Made by a program: the position numbers and the translations under genes. 49,699 nucleotides of DNA. Origin: Candidatus Sulfuritelmatomonas gaucii (GTDB taxonomy: Bacteria > Acidobacteriota > Terriglobia > Terriglobales > Acidobacteriaceae). Location: NCBI GenBank assembly GCA_900290245.1, contig OKRB01000093.1:1-49699 (forward strand), written 5' to 3'. Below, one piece after another: positions 7,250 to 16,385 of the stretch (position 1 is its first letter; every line of letters starts with the position of its first letter). Under the pieces are notes generated by a model. That model made no database searches and was not told the origin of the DNA. It saw only the letters and a list, made by a program, of their open reading frames with translations.

Positions 7250-10200
7250 GTGAGCGAGCCCACCCCTCTTGACCTCGCAATTCGTGCTTACCCTGAACTT
7301 GCTGGTGGGACACGCAAACCGAGAGTGCATCCGCCGTGGCATCGCCCCAGTGCAATGCTCGTCTTTGACACTGAGACGCGCACAGATGCGACGCAAAGTC
7401 TGCTGTTTGGATGCTTCCGGTTCATTGTTGAGGGACAGTGTGTCCGCGAAGCTCTTTTTCATGCGCGCGATTTATCCAAGGCTGAGATCACCGCGCTGAA
7501 AAAGTATGCAGCAAATCATTCAGCAAATGTTGCGCAGCATGGCCGATGCACACTTGACGTGTTGTCGCTAGACGAATTTCTTGATGATCTTTTTCGTGCC
7601 GCATACAAGGCCAGGTGTTTGGTCGTTGGCTTTAACCTTCCTTTTGATCTGTCACGCATTGGTTTCGATGTCGTACCATCCAGAGGAGAATTCTTGGGAG
7701 GATTCTCGATTGGGCTCTGGTCATACGTTGACAAGAAGGGACGCAGAAAGAGAAATGCATTCCGGCCTCGAATCGGGATCAGGCATATTGACAGCAAACG
7801 CGCCCTGATCGGATTCACGGCCAGAAAGAGCCCAGACAGCTATGATCTGGATACCGACAAAAGCACTGGAAAAGCGAGAACATTTCGGGGAAACTTCCTC
7901 GATCTGCGGACGCTCGCATTTGCCTTGGACAGAAGCCACTCCCTCAAATCTGCTTGCGATGCATTCGGCGTGACCCACGGAAAGGTAGAAGCATCGGAGC
8001 ACGGCAAGATCACCGGCAAATACATTGACTATTGCCGGAGAGACGTTGAGGCAACTGCTGAACTTGCGGAAAAATTGCTGGAGGAATTTGATCGGCATCC
8101 CATTCAACTCCGGGCAACGAGCGCGTTTTCACCCGCTTCAAACGGCAAAGCATATTTGCGCGCAATGGGCATTGCTCCGGTGCTGGACAGGCAGCACAAT
8201 TTGCAGCCATTTATCGGCTATGCGCAAACGGCATTTTTCGGCGGTAGGACAAGCGCTCATATCAGAAAGCTCGCTGTGCCTGTCGTTTATACAGACTTTC
8301 TATCGATGTATTCCACGGTCAACAGCCTCTTGAATCTCTGGCAATTCGTAATTTCAAATGAAATCAAAATACGAACAGGCTGCAACAACGAAATTGAATC
8401 GCTTCTGAAACGGATAACAGTCGATGGCTTATTCAAGCAAAGCACTTGGGAGCGATTGACAGCCTTTGTTCGTGTCGTGCCACAGGGGGATATTCTGCCG
8501 TCACGCTGCAAATACAACCCTGCAACAAACGATTGGCAAGTCGGCATCAATCACCTTTATGCCAACGATTCAAAAGATGCTCTCTGGTTTTCCCTGCCGG
8601 ATGTTGTTGCATCGGTCATCCTGACCGGGCGCATTCCGCAAATTGCTGATTCGTTCATTCTTGAGCCTCACGGGATAGTACCGAATTTGCGACCAACCAA
8701 ACTACGCGGGAAGATCGAAGTTGATCCGCGAGCACAAGATTTCTTTAGAGTTGTAATTGAAGAACGGAAACGACTCTCTCTCAGAACGGACCTTTCAAGC
8801 ATAGAAAGGGAACGGCTTGATAAAGCTCTGAAGGTGCTGGCGAATTCGGCGAGCTATGGCATTTATGCCGAAATGAATCGCCAGGACTCAAGTGACAGAG
8901 TGTTGGTTCATTGTCACGGTTTGGATGCTGAACCGTTTTCGTGTCGAGTGCAAAATCCAGAGATTCCCGGAGAATTCTGCTTTTCGCCCTTTGCCTCTCT
9001 GATCACTGGCGCGGCACGGCTGATGCTCGCACTACTCGAAAAATGTGTCACCGATCTCGGCGGCACATATGCGATGGAGGATACCGACTCAATGGCGATT
9101 GTTGCCACCGAACGCGGTGGGCTTGTCGATTGTCCGGGAGGATACCGCCGCAAGAGAGATGGAACGAAAGCTGTCAAGGCTCTTTCCTGGATACAAGTTG
9201 CGGGAATTGCCAATCGGTTCAAATTACTAAACCCGTATGACAAATCTGCTGTGCCGGGGTCAATTCTCAAGATTGAAGAGGACAACTTTAGCCCTGAGAC
9301 TGGAGATCAGCGGCAACTTTGGTGCTACGCAATTTCAGCAAAGCGCTATGCGCTTTTTCTCCGCAACAATCGCGGTGCATCGGAACTACTTAGGAAAGGA
9401 AAGAACAGCAGCGAAAATCACTGGTCTGAACACGGGCTCGGTCATCTACTGAATCCCATCGATCCGGAGCGCGAAGACAGAGAGTGGATTGCGCATGTGT
9501 GGCAGGGAATATTAAATCCGGCGACCGCCAAGCGAACGCCCCCAATTCCATTTCAAAACACTCCAGCCGTAGGGCGCATCACTGTGAGCAATCCGGCTAC
9601 TCTTCGTGCGCTGGAAACTTTGAATTCAAAAAAGGTCTACTCGCAGCAAATCAAGCCCTTCAATTTCTTGCTGAGTTGCCACGTGGGACCGATGGGCCAT
9701 CCTGTCGGTACTGATCCAACACACTTCCATCTGATCGCGCCCTATGAAACAAACCCTACAAAGTGGTCTCAAATGAAATGGATCGATCAGTATTCAGGGA
9801 AATCGTTTCGAATTTCCGCCTCGCAGCATTTTTCGAGCAGACAAACAGCGAGCGTCAAAACGTTTGGAGATGTGATTTCCGAGTATGAATTTCATGCAGA
9901 ACCCAAATGCACCGATTCGGAAGGAAATATTTGCGAAAAAGACACACGTGGATTGCTCCAGCGCCGACACGTCGCTATCGACCGAATCTTATTCATCGGA
10001 AAGGAATCGAATGAGCTTGAGGAAATCGATGCTGGCTTGATTCACTCCGCAGCCGATGCGTACACGGAGTTCGTTGACCCCAGCCGTGATGAATGGGAAC
10101 GCAAGATCAGGCCAGTATTGAAACAGATTTCCCTGTCGAAATTGTGCGAGGAGACGGGGTTTTCGCGCCGGGCGCTAATCAACTGGCGAACGGGAAAGTC

Positions 10201-10294
10201 CCGGCCACATCCGAACAATCAAAGACTGTTGGTGGATTCCTTGCGGCTAATGGGTCAGTCACCGTTAAGCGTAAAGACTCCGCTGAAGCATTAG
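7250..10294 (+). CDS. Family B DNA polymerase with C-terminal HTH
   Basis: This encodes 1014 residues: a family B (PolB) DNA polymerase with a 3'-5' proofreading exonuclease. Exo motifs: D40-T-E42, N129-LPFD133 and Y261-CRR-D265. Polymerase motifs: A at D349 (DFLSMY), B at 525-537 (KVLANSASYG), C at 610-614 (EDTDS, with Met in place of the usual Tyr), and KRY at 698-700. The exonuclease and polymerase therefore look active. The about 310 residues after KRY are unfamiliar and end in an HTH (about 958-1002; CEETGFSRRALINW, then GKSRPHP) that resembles the C-terminus of the Cas1 at 3565-5145. It starts with a GTG at 7250, ten bases after the HNH-like gene, with a poor ribosome-binding site, so coupling is likely. 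PolB is the hallmark partner of Cas1 in casposons. Protein priming cannot be judged. Confidence 0.92.
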   Translation: MSEPTPLDLAIRAYPELAGGTRKPRVHPPWHRPSAMLVFDTETRTDATQSLLFGCFRFIVEGQCVREALFHARDLSKAEITALKKYAANHSANVAQHGRCTLDVLSLDEFLDDLFRAAYKARCLVVGFNLPFDLSRIGFDVVPSRGEFLGGFSIGLWSYVDKKGRRKRNAFRPRIGIRHIDSKRALIGFTARKSPDSYDLDTDKSTGKARTFRGNFLDLRTLAFALDRSHSLKSACDAFGVTHGKVEASEHGKITGKYIDYCRRDVEATAELAEKLLEEFDRHPIQLRATSAFSPASNGKAYLRAMGIAPVLDRQHNLQPFIGYAQTAFFGGRTSAHIRKLAVPVVYTDFLSMYSTVNSLLNLWQFVISNEIKIRTGCNNEIESLLKRITVDGLFKQSTWERLTAFVRVVPQGDILPSRCKYNPATNDWQVGINHLYANDSKDALWFSLPDVVASVILTGRIPQIADSFILEPHGIVPNLRPTKLRGKIEVDPRAQDFFRVVIEERKRLSLRTDLSSIERERLDKALKVLANSASYGIYAEMNRQDSSDRVLVHCHGLDAEPFSCRVQNPEIPGEFCFSPFASLITGAARLMLALLEKCVTDLGGTYAMEDTDSMAIVATERGGLVDCPGGYRRKRDGTKAVKALSWIQVAGIANRFKLLNPYDKSAVPGSILKIEEDNFSPETGDQRQLWCYAISAKRYALFLRNNRGASELLRKGKNSSENHWSEHGLGHLLNPIDPEREDREWIAHVWQGILNPATAKRTPPIPFQNTPAVGRITVSNPATLRALETLNSKKVYSQQIKPFNFLLSCHVGPMGHPVGTDPTHFHLIAPYETNPTKWSQMKWIDQYSGKSFRISASQHFSSRQTASVKTFGDVISEYEFHAEPKCTDSEGNICEKDTRGLLQRRHVAIDRILFIGKESNELEEIDAGLIHSAADAYTEFVDPSRDEWERKIRPVLKQISLSKLCEETGFSRRALINWRTGKSRPHPNNQRLLVDSLRLMGQSPLSVKTPLKH

Positions 10295-10676
10295 CTGGCG
10301 TCGAACTTGTCCAATGATTTTGGACAGTGCTTTTAAATACCTGTTCCGAAAAACATCAAGCAATGTCGAATTCAAGTTGCTTCCACGTCTGCGTTGCTTT
10401 GCGCGGAGCGCACGTCACGATGTCGGTTGGGAAGAACCAAGTTCCAGAATCTTTCCTTGACTGCCTGCGCGGGACCGTCCTTAAATGTGAGGAGCAGCTA
10501 GCAGTTCTTTTTTGTATCCATCTAGAACCAGCGACTTTCCTGCAAGTTGCTGATTCGGAAGCGAAGGCGGAGTCAAAAGTTGGGAGAATCGCTGCATATC
10601 GCTGATTCTACATGCATTACTTCAGGGTTAATAACAGGCTCTGGGCTTTTTGCCACATTGGGCCGAGGGTATAGCC
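10295..10676. other. Gap of about 380 bp between polymerase and restriction genes
   Basis: I see no credible gene, tRNA or clear terminator here. A 92-codon frame at 10327-10605 lacks a ribosome-binding site and protein-like composition. This is the largest gap in the accessory block, and it separates the Cas1/PolB genes from the restriction-modification pair. It could hold a promoter for the latter, or one end of the mobile unit. Confidence 0.5.
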
Positions 10677-13349
10677 GTGACCGATGAAACAGAAGACGAT
10701 ATCGCAATCGAAGAGCAAACCGAAGGCGTGACGTTGGAGACTGAGGCTGAACAGCCAGGACAAGCCGACGAAAAATCAAAAAAGAAGAAGGCTGACACCG
10801 TCGGCAGCAAATTATATTGTCCGATTCGCGGGCAACTCAAAGTGGCCGCAAAGGCGAAGGACCAGCTAACCCCAACAGAAGAGAAGTTGCGGATCGATTG
10901 CATTCGTTTCTTGCTCAAAAAGAATTATCCCAAGGACAATTTCAAGGTAGAGACAACCCTATTGCGTTTCGGTAATAAGGGGCGCAATTCGTTTCGCACT
11001 GATTTTGTGGTATTCGATTGTCCCGCGAAGGAAGTAGAAGGCTTATCAATTGATGAAGAAAAAGAGCACATCGTTCTCATTGCGGAGATCAAACGAGACA
11101 ACATTGACGCGGTCGAAGCCAAAGCGATGCAGGTAAAACCTGCGATGGCCTTTATTCCCGATGCATCTGCACTGGGCGTGTACTGGGACGATGTGGAGCA
11201 AAGGCTGTTCTATTTTGTTGAAGCTGGTAAGAAGAGAACGATAGAAGAGGTTCCGATCAACAAGATTCCCGAGTGGGGCGGACATCTTGAATCCACACTC
11301 CTAACCTATCCCGATCTCCAACCTGCAAAGAATCTCCTGAAGACATTCAGACAATTAGAGGATGTGCTACATTCCCAGGTTGTTGATAAAAGTAAGCGAT
11401 TTAATATTCTCCTCCAACTCCTTCTCGCCAAGATTTACGATGAGCACACGCATGAGCAGTCAACGAATGCGCTAAACATTCAGGACTTCTCCATCTCGAA
11501 ACTGAAAGATGCAAGCGTGCGACGTGAGATGGATAAGATTCTTGAGAAAGCGGTTCGCTATTACCGTAAATATCTGCCTGAGAAAGTTCCCAACACATTC
11601 TCCGTTGATGGTTCCCTGTTGCGACGCGTGTGCAAGTTATTAGCGCCGATAAGAATCTTAGGGTCGCGACGTGATGTAATTCAAGATTTCTACATGTATT
11701 TTGCAAAAGGCCTATACAAGTGGGAATTGGCCCAGTACTTTACTCCGACCGAAGTGGTTGATTGTGTCGTTGAAGTAATCAACCCACAGCCGGGGGAACA
11801 GGTCAAGGACCCCGCTTGCGGTAGTGCTGACTTTTTGATCAGTACACTGCGCTGGGCTGTTGACCGCGACTGGGATGCATCTGATTCAATCTTCGGAGCG
11901 GACAATAGTAGCCAAGCTGCGCAGGTTAGTGTCCTTAATATGGTGCTTCATGGAGATGGAAAGAGCAACATCGCGACCGAGGACTCATTACAAAGAGTCG
12001 ATAAACATGTAAACGAGTTTGATATTATGCTCTGCAATCCACCTTTTGGAACACGCATCAAGGAAGAAAGACCTGAGATCCTGCGAAAGTTCGATCTCGG
12101 GCACGAATGGATTAAGGGAGCTTCCGGATGGGAAAAGACAAGCGATGTTCTTGACGGTCAAGAGACCGGAATTCTTTTTACAGAACTATGTGTGCGACAA
12201 GCGATTCATGGAGGCCGTATTGGCATTGTGGTGCCCAATGGATATCTTGGGAATCGCAGCCCTCGCTACGCAGCTTTTCGGAAATGGTTGCTGCTGAATG
12301 TTAGAGTTGTTTCGATCATCAGCCTACCCAGATTTACATTCAAAAAGTCAGGGGCTGATGTTAGCGCATCGCTGCTGTTTTTGGAAAAGCGGAAAAAGGG
12401 TCTCAAGAAGCTTGTAGCATCTGAAAAATACAGATTCCATGTCGGCTTAGTGACGTCCGTCGGGTGGTCGATTGTAAAGTACCCCACTCGAATTTACGCG
12501 AAGGACCCCGACACTGGCGCTCTATTGCATGACGATAACAATGAACCGATTACGGACGCCGACTTTAAGGACGTCATAGCCGATTTGCTTCGTTCAGATG
12601 CGACAGCGTCGTTTAAATGGTTACTTGAGAACCGCGTTGCTCCGGCTGGACCTGGTGGCTGGTCAGTACCCATCTCCGAAATCCTAGCAAATCCAGATTT
12701 AGTGCTCGATCCGAAGAGGCTCAACAGGAAGTTTGTAGAGGTACGCTCAACAATAGAATCAAGGCCTCATTTCCGGCTCGGGGATGTTATGGATATTGTT
12801 CCGGAAAATACAGAATCTTTCGAGCCGAGTGAATCATATCGCTATGTTGAAATCGGAGATGTGTGGGACGGTGGCTATACGGGTACAATGCTTCGAGGCT
12901 GGCAGCTTCCCTCGCGAGCCCGACATACTGCTACTGAGGGGAACATTTTCATAGGAAAGATTTGGAATTCGGTCAACAAATGGTTTATGGCGGGAGGCAA
13001 GGTTGATGATCTGGTTGTAACCAACGGGTTTTACCGATTGGAAGTCAAGCCGGGTGAAGAAGTGCGAATCCCGGACGTCATTGCAGGACTGTGTTCCGAG
13101 GCATACAAGACACAGATGCGGGGGTTTGCAACTGGCTCTGATGGCTTAGCCGAAATTATTGAGGCCGACGCACTGAATGTTATTCTGCCGATTTTGCAAA
13201 CCGCAGAGGCGCGCGCGGAAGCTGAGCGCCACATAACAATGTACTTGAAGGGGCACAGTACGCTGCGTGAATTCATAGGGGATTTAGAAACAAATGGGAT
13301 TGAGTATCCATCTGTGCCCGCAAGGAAGAGCGTATTTGTTCAGGTATAG
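10677..13349 (+). CDS. Single-chain restriction-modification enzyme (PD-(D/E)XK nuclease, N6-adenine methylase, specificity domain)
   Basis: This encodes 890 residues. After an acidic/lysine-rich linker (1-45), residues about 65-180 form an HsdR-N-like PD-(D/E)XK nuclease (D109 in RTDFVVF; E137-I-K139 in IAEIK). Residues 235-600 are an HsdM-type gamma N6-adenine methyltransferase: motif X near 354 (YFTPTEVVDCVV), motif I D378-PACGSADF, motif IV N454-PPF. Residues about 680-890 resemble a type I S-subunit target recognition domain (RLGDVMDIV, FIGKIW, EIIEADALNVILPIL). Such one-protein cut/modify/recognise enzymes are type IIG-like. GTG 10677 is preferred because GAGGG lies seven bases upstream. 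The HNH gene follows after 41 bases. It probably protects or addicts the host to the region; a methylase serving only the element is the alternative. Confidence 0.85.
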   Translation: MTDETEDDIAIEEQTEGVTLETEAEQPGQADEKSKKKKADTVGSKLYCPIRGQLKVAAKAKDQLTPTEEKLRIDCIRFLLKKNYPKDNFKVETTLLRFGNKGRNSFRTDFVVFDCPAKEVEGLSIDEEKEHIVLIAEIKRDNIDAVEAKAMQVKPAMAFIPDASALGVYWDDVEQRLFYFVEAGKKRTIEEVPINKIPEWGGHLESTLLTYPDLQPAKNLLKTFRQLEDVLHSQVVDKSKRFNILLQLLLAKIYDEHTHEQSTNALNIQDFSISKLKDASVRREMDKILEKAVRYYRKYLPEKVPNTFSVDGSLLRRVCKLLAPIRILGSRRDVIQDFYMYFAKGLYKWELAQYFTPTEVVDCVVEVINPQPGEQVKDPACGSADFLISTLRWAVDRDWDASDSIFGADNSSQAAQVSVLNMVLHGDGKSNIATEDSLQRVDKHVNEFDIMLCNPPFGTRIKEERPEILRKFDLGHEWIKGASGWEKTSDVLDGQETGILFTELCVRQAIHGGRIGIVVPNGYLGNRSPRYAAFRKWLLLNVRVVSIISLPRFTFKKSGADVSASLLFLEKRKKGLKKLVASEKYRFHVGLVTSVGWSIVKYPTRIYAKDPDTGALLHDDNNEPITDADFKDVIADLLRSDATASFKWLLENRVAPAGPGGWSVPISEILANPDLVLDPKRLNRKFVEVRSTIESRPHFRLGDVMDIVPENTESFEPSESYRYVEIGDVWDGGYTGTMLRGWQLPSRARHTATEGNIFIGKIWNSVNKWFMAGGKVDDLVVTNGFYRLEVKPGEEVRIPDVIAGLCSEAYKTQMRGFATGSDGLAEIIEADALNVILPILQTAEARAEAERHITMYLKGHSTLREFIGDLETNGIEYPSVPARKSVFVQV

Positions 13350-13390
13350 AGGAGCGGTGTGTCTGGTTTACGAAGCGCGGGAAATGACTC

Positions 13391-14044
13391 GTGAGAAAGC
13401 CAAAAGGAAAATGTACGAATTGCGGTGCGGTAGGCATTCCGCTCACGCGCGGCCATGTTGTTCCCAGGGGTTTTTACCCAGATTCTCGAAGAACTCCAGA
13501 CCTTCAACTCATCACAGTTCCAGAGTGCCACATGTGTAATCAGGCATGGTCGGACGATGAGACATACTTTCGCGGCGTTCTTTTACTCTCTGGGGAATCA
13601 AATGCGCCGGTCAAAGAACTTTGGGAAACGAAGATTAAGCCTAGCTTGTATGAGAAAGATGGTCTTCGACGCACCGTTGACTTAATGAGACAATTTGTGC
13701 CCGTGACCGTGGATGGTCAGGAGCGACAAATGATCTACCCCGGACAGGACCAACGGGTAATTCGGATTATTAAGAAGATCGTTCGCGGCCTCTCTTATCA
13801 CCATCGGGTTGAAGATGGAATTGACGATGCCAGAATACGGGTAGATGTTCTCAGGTACGCTGTTCCAGATGATTTGTGGAGTACTGGCACATTTCACAGA
13901 CGCGGGTCTGACATCTTTCGGTATTGGTACAAGACATTTGACCACGATGACGAGAAGGAACTGAGTTCTCTCTGGATACTCACTTTCTTTGACCGGACTC
14001 AGTTCATAGGCATCGTGGACCTACCAAGCAGTTGCCGATTCTGA
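13391..14044 (+). CDS. HNH endonuclease
   Basis: This encodes 217 residues with a classical HNH domain at the N-terminus: CTNC (residues 8-11), then RGHVVPRGFYPDS with the catalytic His, a Leu/Ile-rich turn, then CHMCN with the second zinc cysteine pair and Asn (about residues 50-55). The remainder (residues 60-217) has no recognised family and is rich in charged residues. The start is a GTG at 13391. It follows the restriction-modification gene by 41 bases on the same strand, so it is likely a second nuclease of that unit or a nuclease of the mobile element; HNH proteins occur in many casposons. It is the last gene before the shift to core-genome composition. Confidence 0.85.
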   Translation: MRKPKGKCTNCGAVGIPLTRGHVVPRGFYPDSRRTPDLQLITVPECHMCNQAWSDDETYFRGVLLLSGESNAPVKELWETKIKPSLYEKDGLRRTVDLMRQFVPVTVDGQERQMIYPGQDQRVIRIIKKIVRGLSYHHRVEDGIDDARIRVDVLRYAVPDDLWSTGTFHRRGSDIFRYWYKTFDHDDEKELSSLWILTFFDRTQFIGIVDLPSSCRF

Positions 14045-14329
14045 CACCGTTTCAATTTATGCGCGGCGAGAGCACGATTCGGTCCTCTATTACAAGGTGT
14101 CTCCCGCAAACTGACTCCTCATTTAATCCCGGAGGAAGGCTGGCAAGTAGAGAACATTTCAGTTTTCCCGCATACTCCCGAGTGTCCGGTCACTCGTAAA
14201 TTACTCTTCCGTTAATAACCAAGTGGGTATACGTGAGGGGGTGCACTTTTCCCGGCCCCTGTCTCCTATCCCAGCTGTCGTTTGACCCCACCTCTGCGTC
14301 TAAATAGACTTGCAGACAGGGTCTCTTTC

Positions 14330-16141
14330 ATGACGCCGCGTCCATTGCAGTCTTCGGCACTTTTCGTTGCCGCCCTTTTCTTTCTATTCGCTGGCCTTAC
14401 CTCAGCCGACGGCGTGGCCCAGTCCTCCGGCAGCTCCTCGTCCAGACAGAGCTCCTCCAGCCAGAGCTCGTCCTCCTCGCAGATGTACGCGCAGGAAAAG
14501 ACGCCAACGCTGGTTGAGGCGGCCGGCCCCACCATCTCGCTCATCCCCTCTGAGCCGGTCTTCGTGATGGCGGCCGCGCTCAACGCCTGCGGCTACGACG
14601 AAGGCCTCGACGACAGCTCTCCCATCCGCAAGCACATCCGTGATGAGATGAACCAGGCCTTCGCGCAAAGCGAAACGGCCCGCGCCAAGCGTGACGCTCT
14701 CTGCCTGTATATCGCCCAGCACCGCATGACCGGCACCGAGCACGACGTCTCGCAGTACATCTCGCTTGCTCTTTACCTTACGGCGCCTCCTGAGTTGGAT
14801 CTCACGGCGGACGTGACGGAAATGCCGCCGGACTCCACGCAGGTGGCCGAGATCCTGCCCCTTCTGCGCGAGTTTTCAGCCGCGGTCGACCTTCACGGCA
14901 TCTGGCTTACAGCGCACCACAGTTATGACGAGGAAATCGACCAACTGCACAATCCGCTGACGCAGATGATGCTCTCCACCAACGTCTACCTCAAGATGCC
15001 GCCCCCGACTTACGACGGGCGCAGATTCATCGTGGTCATTGAGCCGCAGCTTTCGCCCAGCATGGTGAATGCCCGTATCTACGGCACGGATTACGTGGTA
15101 GTCGTCTCGCCGGTCAACGGCAAGATTCCCATGGCCGATGTGCGGCACACATACCTGCACTACATCATCGACCCCATGCTCTATGCGCGCACCAACGCTC
15201 TCGATCGCGGGCAGCCGCTCCTCAAGGAGATTCATGATGCGCCGCTCGACTTTCGTTTTCGCTCCGATACCGTAGCTCTGACCATCGAGTGCCTAATCAA
15301 GGCCATCGAAGCGCGGACCATGGATACAGGCATCCCCGAATATAAAATTCCGGCCGGCGTCGATCGCTCGCAGCTGCCGATCTACGAGCATCAACGCGAG
15401 CTTAATCAGCAGAAGGTGGATGCCGCGAAGTGGGCCAAAGTGCAGCACGATATGACGCAGGGATATGTGCTCACGCAATACTTTTATGAGCAGATGATTC
15501 AGTTCGAAAAAGATCCTTCCAGCTTGAAGGACGCGATGGGCGAGATGGTCTACAGCATGGATGTGGATCAGCAGGTGCACCGGGCACGCCAGATCGAGTT
15601 CGACAAGGAGGCCGACGAAGACGTATTGCAGCGCAGCAAGCCGCGCCAGTTGACGGGATTGGATCTGGCTGAGGCGAAGCTGGCCTCGGGCGACGTGAAT
15701 TCCGCGGCAGCGATGGCGAAAAAAGCGATCGCCAACCAGTCAGACACCATCGCATCCACAGCCGACGCGGCACGGGCGCATTTCATCCTGGCGCGCGTCG
15801 ATCTCATGACCGGCCATCCCGATGAGGCGGTCGACGACTTTCAGAAAACCATCGCCACCAGCAAGGAGCTTCGCCTTCTCGCCTGGTCGCATATCTATCT
15901 CGGCCGCATGCTCGACCTGGAGTGCAAGCGTGATCAGGCGCTGACCGAGTACAACGACGCTCTTACTGTGCGCGATGGCCAACTCGATACCAGGATCGCC
16001 GCAGAGCGCGGCGTCAAGGCGGCCTACGTCGCCCCCGGTCACGAACACGATTGCGACGACGAGACTGGTGACAACTCGGCCGGTCCGCCCGCGCCCCCAT
16101 CGGGCCAGCAAACTCAGCAAGGCGCGTCAAAACCGCAATAA
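14330..16141 (+). CDS. Exported protein with Ser-rich linker and C-terminal TPR-like repeats
   Basis: This encodes about 603 residues from the ATG at 14330 (AGGG eight bases upstream); a TTG at 14282 is less likely. Residues 1-30 are a signal peptide (SALFVAALFFLFAGLTSADGVAQ). They are followed by a Ser/Gln-rich low-complexity segment (SSGSSSSRQ and similar) of about 20 residues. The middle 380 residues form an unfamiliar domain, with some similarity in layout to zinc-peptidase-like exported proteins (for example VRHTYLHYIIDP) but without a clear HExxH. The last about 140 residues contain three TPR-like helical pairs (AEAKLASGDVNSAAAMAKKA, RAHFILARVDLMTGHPDEAV, SHIYLGRMLDLECKRDQAL). It is the first gene with high-GC core composition. 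Export is well supported; function is unknown. Confidence 0.75.
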   Translation: MTPRPLQSSALFVAALFFLFAGLTSADGVAQSSGSSSSRQSSSSQSSSSSQMYAQEKTPTLVEAAGPTISLIPSEPVFVMAAALNACGYDEGLDDSSPIRKHIRDEMNQAFAQSETARAKRDALCLYIAQHRMTGTEHDVSQYISLALYLTAPPELDLTADVTEMPPDSTQVAEILPLLREFSAAVDLHGIWLTAHHSYDEEIDQLHNPLTQMMLSTNVYLKMPPPTYDGRRFIVVIEPQLSPSMVNARIYGTDYVVVVSPVNGKIPMADVRHTYLHYIIDPMLYARTNALDRGQPLLKEIHDAPLDFRFRSDTVALTIECLIKAIEARTMDTGIPEYKIPAGVDRSQLPIYEHQRELNQQKVDAAKWAKVQHDMTQGYVLTQYFYEQMIQFEKDPSSLKDAMGEMVYSMDVDQQVHRARQIEFDKEADEDVLQRSKPRQLTGLDLAEAKLASGDVNSAAAMAKKAIANQSDTIASTADAARAHFILARVDLMTGHPDEAVDDFQKTIATSKELRLLAWSHIYLGRMLDLECKRDQALTEYNDALTVRDGQLDTRIAAERGVKAAYVAPGHEHDCDDETGDNSAGPPAPPSGQQTQQGASKPQ

Positions 16142-16385
16142 TCCCCAAATCTGCTGCTTTGAAACAACCGAATGCGTCCAATGCATGTGATGGAGAAGGT
16201 TCCCCATCAGTCGATGGGGGATCGCAATCGGTCAGAATGGATACAGCGCATCTCATCATTTGACGTGAGCCGGCCGCGAGAGGAGCACCGCGTAAGCGGA
16301 ACGGTTTCCAGTCATTGGGCGTTGCAAATGCGCGGGATGAAGATTCAAAAACGCATAAAGGGAAGGTCGAAATCTGACGAAGCAC

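Larger units (their letters stand above)
3565..14044. mobile_element. Casposon-like Cas1/PolB module with restriction cargo (ends unresolved)
   Basis: The block contains a solo Cas1 integrase, family B DNA polymerase, HNH-type proteins, several HTH proteins and a restriction-modification enzyme, with no Cas2 and no CRISPR array. Casposons are known to combine Cas1 as integrase with PolB and often carry HNH nucleases, HTH proteins and methylases. Base composition is lower in GC than in the core genes right of 14,330. Coordinates given here are only the outer gene limits. I found no convincing terminal inverted repeats or target-site duplication and no tRNA target. The left limit may lie further left, even outside the window. 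Alternatively this is a fixed defence or repair island that uses Cas1 and PolB. Confidence 0.5.

Noticed and set aside
3482..10411. Inverted pair CGTTGCTTT (3482-3498 region with 10389-10411 region) as terminal repeats of a shorter element
   Set aside because: Only nine exact bases with poor flanking agreement, close to chance for the lengths compared.
10327..10605. 92-codon open frame between PolB and the restriction enzyme
   Set aside because: No ribosome-binding site and no protein-like composition or motif.
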